A DNA stretch of 7,329 nucleotides, taken from the NCBI GenBank assembly GCA_025928435.1, contig JAICJM010000191.1, positions 1-7,329 on the forward strand, read 5' to 3'. Every line of letters begins with the position of its first letter. Position 1 is the first letter of the stretch. Shown here one piece after another: positions 4,048-7,329 of the stretch. A program made the position numbers and the translations under genes. The notes beneath the pieces were generated by a model that saw only the letters and a list, made by a program, of their open reading frames with translations, did no database searches and had not been told where the DNA came from. Source of the stretch: Thermoleophilia bacterium (GTDB taxonomy: Bacteria > Actinomycetota > Thermoleophilia > Gaiellales > JAICJC01).

Positions 4048-4902
4048 AGCAGGCACGCCGCACCACTCGTCGACCCAGGGCGAGCGGTAGCCGTCCTCCC
4101 GCCACATGACGGGGAAGAACGCCTCGTCGATCTCCCGCTCGTCGGGGCGCCGGTAGCGCGAGTAGATCGGGTGTGGCCGGGCCGGGTTCCAGCGGGTGTC
4201 GGTCGTGATCATGTGGCTGATGATGGCGCGCCGCTGAGCGTCGGCGCGCTCGTTCGGCGGGCTGCCGTGGAACGTCCAGCCGTGGTGGAACGCGGCACCG
4301 CCGGCGGGCACCTCGATCGGCACCAGCTCGAGCTCGGCATCGGCCGGCTTGACCGCGCGCACGTGGCCGAGCCAGTCGTCGGGGGCGTGGAAGCTGCCGC
4401 CGATCGGCGAGCGCGGCCAGTGGTTCGAGCCGCGCACGTAGAAGATCGTGCCGGTGTCGGCGGCGGTGTCGTCGAGCGCCATCCAGCAGGTCGTCATGTT
4501 CGGCGGGTCGAGCCACTCGCAGTACGCGGCGTCCTGGTGGCAGAGCAGCGCCGTGCCCGACGGCGGCTTCCAGATGGCGTTGTCGTGGGCCAGCCGGAAC
4601 CCGGGCACGCCTGCGAGTCGCACGGCGAACGCCGCGTTGCGGCGGGCGAGCGTGGTGGCGGCCAGCACGCGGTCGGCCTTCCACACGTTGCACAGCTGGC
4701 GGGTGAGATCGGGCGGGGTCTGGCCCGGCCGGTAGTTGACCTCGTCGGGCGAGAGCCCGGTTTCCCAGTCGTGCGCGAACGCGCGCTCGAAATGCTCGCG
4801 CACGCGCTCGACCTCGTCGTCCGCGAGGAACCGCTCGACGACGAGGAAACCGTCGCGCCGGTAGGCCTCGACCTGCTCCTGGGTTGGCTCGCCCGTGCTC
4901 AT
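4039..4902 (-). CDS. Phytanoyl-CoA dioxygenase (PhyH) family Fe(II)/2-oxoglutarate oxygenase (287 aa)
   Basis: The 287-aa protein opens with the typical PhyH start (Q-VEAYRRDGFLVVERFLADDEV, residues about 10-30). It carries the iron-binding HxD at His122-Gln-Asp124 (LLCHQDAAYCEW), the second-half signature FHHGWTFHGSPPN with the distal histidine most likely His212, and Arg224/Arg225 placed to bind 2-oxoglutarate. WMALDD (140-145) and GTIFYVRGSNHW (151-162) are also family-typical. All catalytic residues are present, so it should be active. PhyH enzymes hydroxylate many small molecules, and the substrate cannot be told from the sequence; no pathway genes lie next to it. ATG 4902 was chosen because the family's N-terminus begins there, although the frame stays open to 5124. 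It is divergent from ku, with 103 bp between. Confidence 0.9.
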   Translation of the reverse strand: MSTGEPTQEQVEAYRRDGFLVVERFLADDEVERVREHFERAFAHDWETGLSPDEVNYRPGQTPPDLTRQLCNVWKADRVLAATTLARRNAAFAVRLAGVPGFRLAHDNAIWKPPSGTALLCHQDAAYCEWLDPPNMTTCWMALDDTAADTGTIFYVRGSNHWPRSPIGGSFHAPDDWLGHVRAVKPADAELELVPIEVPAGGAAFHHGWTFHGSPPNERADAQRRAIISHMITTDTRWNPARPHPIYSRYRRPDEREIDEAFFPVMWREDGYRSPWVDEWCGVPAPA

Positions 4903-4915
4903 GCGACTGCGATCG

Positions 4916-4921
4916 ATCCTA
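4916..4921 (-). promoter_or_regulatory. Possible -10 box of the PhyH gene
   Basis: TAGGAT on the minus strand fits TANNNT and ends 13 nt before ATG 4902, which would give a leader of about 7 nt without a ribosome binding site. No recognisable -35 is present. Confidence 0.35.
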
Positions 4922-5005
4922 TCGGGATGGGTGCTCGGCCCGCGCATCTCGACTACCTCGACCGGGTACCAACGGCGCGAGCGGACCGGCGACCACTGGG
5001 ACTCG

Positions 5006-5899
5006 ATGCCGCGCGCAATCTGGAAGGGCTCGATCAGCTTCGGCCTGGTGAACGCACCCGTGGCGATGTATGCCGCGACCTCGGAGCGAACGCTGCACTT
5101 CCACCTCGTCCACAAGCCCGACATGGCGCCGATCGGCTACGAGAAGGTCTGCAAGCGCCACAAGAAGCCGGTGCCCGACAAGGAGATCGCGCGGGCGTTC
5201 GACCTCAAGGGCAAGACCGTTCTCATGGACGACAGCGACTTCGAAGCCGCCCGCGCCGAGGGCTACCACGCGATCACCGCGCTCGACTTCGTGCCGCTCG
5301 ACCAGATCGACCCGATCCACTTCGAGCGCACGTTCTTCCTCGGGCCTGCCGACGAGGGCGCCGGGCACGTCTACGCGCTGCTCGCGGCGGCGCTCGAGAC
5401 GTCAGAACTGGCGGCCGTCTGCTCGTAGATCTTCCACCAGCGCGAGCACCTCGGCTGCCTGCGCAGCCGCGACGGCGTCCTCCTGCTCGAGAAGCTCTAC
5501 TTCGCCGACGAGGTGCGCTCGCACAAGGAGCACAGGCCCGGCGGCCAGCGGATCGACCGGCGCGAGCTCAAGATGGCGCGGGACCTGATCGACCAGATGG
5601 CCGGAGACTTCGACATCGGCCGGTACAAGGACCCCTACCGGCAGCAGCTCATGGGCGTCATCCGCAAGAAGGCGCGCGGCCAGAAGATCGAGGTGCCCGA
5701 GACTCCCAAGGCCGAGACGGCCCCCGACCTCATGGAGGCGCTGCGGGCGTCCCTGGGAGCGGGCGGTTCGCGCGGCAAGGGCAACTCGAAGAAGGCCCCC
5801 ACGCTCGAGGAGCTGCGGCGCCGGGCCGCCAAAGCCGGGATCGAGGGCCGCTCGAAGATGGGCCGCGCGGAGCTCGAGCGCGCGCTCGCGGCCGCCTGA
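5006..5899 (+). pseudogene. ku: Bacterial Ku (non-homologous end joining), interrupted by one in-frame TAG
   Basis: The reading frame begins with the Ku signature MPRAIWKGSISFGLVNAPV and continues with LHFHLVHKPD, IGYEKVCKRHKKPVPDKEI (about residues 43-61) and DFVPLDQIDPIHFERTFFLG. After codon 140 comes TAG (5426-5428). The same frame then resumes with IFHQREHLGCLRSRDGVLLL, FADEVR (166-171), ELKMARDLIDQMAGDF (187-202), KDPYR and a C-terminal SAP-like helix-loop-helix (LEELRRRAAKAGIEGRSKMG, from 267). Ku clamps DNA ends and recruits the ligase LigD. At 297 codons the length is normal, and the rest of the frame is intact, so the stop is recent, a sequencing error, or read through. Family members often carry an aromatic residue here, so one base change (TAC to TAG) explains it. 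A 140-aa fragment would lack half of the DNA-encircling core. No ligD is present. Confidence 0.85.
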
Positions 5900-5910
5900 A
5901 CCCGCTCGGC

Positions 5911-5932
5911 CGCGGCGCTCAGCTCAGCCGCG
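5911..5932. terminator. Hairpin between ku and the convergent 75-aa gene
   Basis: CGCGGC (5911-5916) pairs with GCCGCG (5927-5932) around a 10-nt loop. The loop includes TCA (5919-5921), the TGA stop of the minus-strand gene. It begins 12 nt after the ku stop. There is no T run. It is the only termination candidate in the 19-bp gap and may serve both genes. Confidence 0.35.
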
Positions 5933-6146
5933 CGCGGAGCAGCTGCTTGCCCTGCTCGGCTCCCTTGCGGCTCTCACCCTGGGCGCGGCGGAAGAATTCC
6001 GCCAGCTCCGAGTCGCTCGCGCGCTCCGCGTCCTGGATGTACGTCTCCAGGCGCAGGACGTTGGAGAGACACGACTCCGTGAACCAGATGATGTTGTAGT
6101 CCTTGTCCTTCGTGCCGGTGATCTCGCCGGTCTCGCTCGCGCTCAT
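5919..6146 (-). CDS. Conserved-looking 75-aa soluble protein (function unknown)
   Basis: The product is short, highly charged and mostly helical: TKDKDYNIIWFTESCLSNVL (residues 12-31), then RLETYIQDAERASDSELAEFFRRAQGESRKGAEQGKQLLR. It has no membrane segment or signal peptide. I recall close relatives in actinobacteria annotated only as hypothetical, including the DYNxIWFTExCLxNxLRLETYIxDAERA core. ATG 6146 is preferred over ATG 6152 because AGGAGG lies 6 nt before it and overlaps the alternative start. It lies 55 bp downstream of the cupin gene on the same strand and may be co-transcribed with it. Confidence 0.8.
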   Translation of the reverse strand: MSASETGEITGTKDKDYNIIWFTESCLSNVLRLETYIQDAERASDSELAEFFRRAQGESRKGAEQGKQLLRARLS

Positions 6147-6201
6147 CGCCATCCTCCTCGTGACCGATGTACGGTCCGGCTGTTCCCGCGCGCCCGGTGC
6201 G

Positions 6202-6645
6202 TCAAACCGGCAGGTCCCGCTCCCAGCGGGAGAGCGCATACGCGACTCCCGGCTTGCCTCCGACCGCGAGGATCGACGTGCCGTCGGCGGCCGCGCGGGC
6301 GGTGCGGATGAGCGCGGGGTCGCGTACGAAGACGAGCGTGCCGGCGGGGGCGTCGACGTCCTGGCCGTCCACGGTGAAGACGGCGTGGCCGCTCATCACC
6401 GCGAACAGCTCCTCGTGGCCGTCGGTGCGGTTGTCCTCGTCGTCCCGCTCGTGATGCGGCTCCACCATCTCGTCGCCGGCGTCCCCCGTGATGGCGTTCA
6501 CGCCGAACGCGCGGATGTCGAAATGGCGCCGGACGAGGTGGAAGTCGCCGTCGGTCGCGTCGGGGTAGTCCGGGTCGATGTCCGTCACGACCTGGACGTC
6601 GGCCAGGCGCACGGCGGCGAATGAAGCCTTGGCGGGATCGGTCAT
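6202..6645 (-). CDS. Single-domain cupin protein (147 aa)
   Basis: The 147-aa protein has a cupin barrel in its second half. Motif 1 is visible as EPHHERDDE (62-70), then GHEELFAVMSGHAVFTVDG (76-94), and motif 2 as APAGTLVFVRDP (99-110). Candidate metal ligands are His64, His65 and His77, with acidic neighbours; the usual HxH is replaced by HH, so metal binding is likely but not certain. The N-terminal 50 residues are poorly conserved-looking. Enzymatic or sensory roles cannot be told apart. ATG 6645 is set by a TAGAGT box exactly 6 nt upstream and no Shine-Dalgarno sequence, again a leaderless arrangement. It is divergent from the VOC gene, 100 bp apart. Confidence 0.85.
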   Translation of the reverse strand: MTDPAKASFAAVRLADVQVVTDIDPDYPDATDGDFHLVRRHFDIRAFGVNAITGDAGDEMVEPHHERDDEDNRTDGHEELFAVMSGHAVFTVDGQDVDAPAGTLVFVRDPALIRTARAAADGTSILAVGGKPGVAYALSRWERDLPV

Positions 6646-6651
6646 GTGGCG

Positions 6652-6657
6652 ACTCTA
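6652..6657 (-). promoter_or_regulatory. -10 box of the cupin gene, leaderless
   Basis: TAGAGT on the minus strand fits TANNNT and ends 6 nt before ATG 6645, which puts the transcription start on the start codon. The -35 region shows no clear match. Confidence 0.5.
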
Positions 6658-6706
6658 CTCCCCGCAAGGACGTCCGATTCGTTCAAGCGCCGCGCGCCGA
6701 CGGCCG

Positions 6707-6712
6707 TAGCGT
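6707..6712 (+). promoter_or_regulatory. Possible -10 box of the VOC gene
   Basis: TAGCGT fits TANNNT. It would start transcription near 6719 and give a 27-nt leader holding the GGAGG ribosome binding site at 6735-6739. TTCAAG lies 19 nt upstream and is only a weak -35. Confidence 0.25.
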
Positions 6713-6745
6713 GCGGTCTTCCCGAACGACAATCGGAGGACACTC

Positions 6746-7168
6746 ATGGAGATCGAGTTCATCGCCGGCTTCGCCGTCATCGCGCCCGACCCGGCCCGCA
6801 GCCGCGAGCTCTACGTCGACGCGCTCGGGCTGCCGCTCGAGGCGGCCGCGGGCGGCGACTACTTCCACAGCGAGCGTGTCGGCGGCGCCAAGCATTTCGG
6901 CGTCTGGCCGCTCGCCGAGGCGGCGCAGGCGTGCTTCGGCCGGCCGGAGTGGCCGCAGGACGTGACCGTCCCGCAGGCGTCGGTCGAGTTCGAGGTGGCG
7001 GATGCCGCCGCGGTCGCGGACGCCGCCGCCGAGCTCCGCGACGCCGGGTTCGAGCTCGTGCACGATGCCCGCGAGGAGCCGTGGGGCCAGACGGTCGCCC
7101 GGCTCCTGTCGTCCGAGGGGCTGATCGTCGGCATCTCGTACGCCCCCTTCCTGCACGGGGCGGGATGA
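6746..7168 (+). CDS. VOC superfamily protein (glyoxalase/bleomycin-resistance fold, 140 aa)
   Basis: The 140-aa protein has the two babbb halves of a VOC monomer. The first is GFAVIAPDPARSRELYVDAL with GLPLE (residues 8-32), continuing through DYFHSERVGGAKHFGVWPL (38-56). The second is VEFEVADAAAVADAAAELRD (80-99), AGFELVHDAREEPWGQTVAR (100-119) and SSEGLIVGISYAP (122-134). The phrase EPWGQ followed by a xxxEG turn is typical of the family, where DPDG is usual; here it is SSEG. VOC proteins act as metal-dependent lyases or dioxygenases, or as drug-binding resistance proteins. The metal ligand set is not clear here, so the reaction is unknown. ATG 6746 has GGAGG 6 nt upstream. Divergent from the cupin gene. 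Confidence 0.9.
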   Translation: MEIEFIAGFAVIAPDPARSRELYVDALGLPLEAAAGGDYFHSERVGGAKHFGVWPLAEAAQACFGRPEWPQDVTVPQASVEFEVADAAAVADAAAELRDAGFELVHDAREEPWGQTVARLLSSEGLIVGISYAPFLHGAG

Positions 7169-7177
7169 GCTAGTGGG

Positions 7178-7329
7178 CCTTCTCGCAATGTCTGACCCGT
7201 TCTGGCGGCTGCAAACCGTCGCGCTGCGGTGTCCTCGGTCGCGCCAATACAACCCGGTATCGGCTCCCTTTAGTCCTTGCATGCGCTCGGTTTTCGCTCG
7301 CCATTTTCCAGCCCAACATTACGAGAAGG
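7178..7329. repeat. Imperfect 15-bp inverted repeat bounding a 152-bp tail; possible mobile-element end
   Basis: CCTTCTCGCAATGTC (7178-7192) and the reverse complement of 7315-7329, CCTTCTCGTAATGTT, agree at 13 of 15 bases. The DNA between is visibly less GC-rich than the genes before it and holds no recognisable gene. The outer end of the right arm is the last base of the window. This looks like the paired ends of a small non-autonomous element of about 152 bp, or one end of a larger insertion at which an assembly stopped. Target-site duplication cannot be tested because the right flank is missing. Confidence 0.45.

Noticed and set aside
4950..4975. GGGTAC near 4966 as a sigma-B-like promoter for ku
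   Set aside because: There is no GTTT-like element at the right distance, so the hexamer is probably chance.
4030..6099. A 689-codon plus-strand open frame across the PhyH and ku genes
   Set aside because: It is antisense to PhyH and out of frame with ku, has no ribosome site, and consists of low-complexity Arg/Ala/Pro stretches typical of shadow frames in GC-rich DNA.
6683..7282. A 199-codon minus-strand frame over the VOC gene
   Set aside because: It is a shadow of the VOC gene; codon pattern and homology signals belong to the plus strand.
7170..7319. 49-codon minus-strand ORF in the tail as a gene
   Set aside because: No ribosome site and no recognised family, and its stop lies outside the inverted repeat; it is mentioned only as a possible gene end entering from the right.
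1..7329. CRISPR array, tRNA, rRNA or complete defence system
   Set aside because: No regularly spaced repeats, cloverleaf-like or rRNA sequence was seen, and no nuclease, methyltransferase or toxin-antitoxin pair could be recognised.

Overview
The window is GC-rich with strongly G/C-ending codons and closely packed short genes. Several families point to an actinobacterium of the Thermoleophilia/Solirubrobacterales kind: a pseudo-receiver of the ANTAR type, a short STAS protein beside a small CxC...C protein, DUF1345-like and DUF378 membrane proteins, a DUF4177 protein and a bacterial Ku. Leaderless-looking starts (TANNNT box exactly 6 nt before the start codon) also fit Actinobacteria. The taxonomy is inferred from recalled family patterns, not from a search.

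Layout. (1) 1-1306 is a divergent regulatory block. On the minus strand is the N-terminal receiver part of a regulator whose remainder lies outside the window. On the plus strand, after an operator-like palindrome and a leader with three predicted hairpins, come a 19-codon leader ORF, a 117-aa CxC...C protein and a STAS anti-sigma-factor antagonist, each joined to the next by an ATGA overlap. (2) 1351-2957 holds a minus-strand membrane protein (DUF1345-like) facing away from a DUF378 membrane protein and an 89-aa membrane protein with three 11-residue repeats. Two sigma-B-like promoter matches in the region between them point toward each other. (3) 3061-3565 carries a small minus-strand pair: a 72-aa ORF of uncertain reality and a DUF4177 protein. 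(4) 3784-4023 encodes a two-helix membrane protein that looks leaderless. (5) 4039-4902 is a minus-strand PhyH-type 2-oxoglutarate dioxygenase, divergent from a ku gene (5006-5899) that is interrupted by one in-frame TAG. (6) 5919-6645 holds a 75-aa conserved-looking protein and a cupin on the minus strand. (7) 6746-7168 is a VOC (glyoxalase/bleomycin-resistance fold) protein divergent from the cupin. (8) 7169-7329 is a less GC-rich tail bounded by a 15-bp imperfect inverted repeat whose outer end is the last base of the window, consistent with a mobile element or an assembly break at a repeat.

How the parts may fit together (inference). A STAS antagonist, an RNA-binding-type regulator and sigma-B-like promoters suggest partner-switching control of a general stress response, with small membrane proteins, a VOC protein, a cupin and DNA-end repair as plausible stress functions. 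No complete defence system, CRISPR array, rRNA or tRNA was seen.
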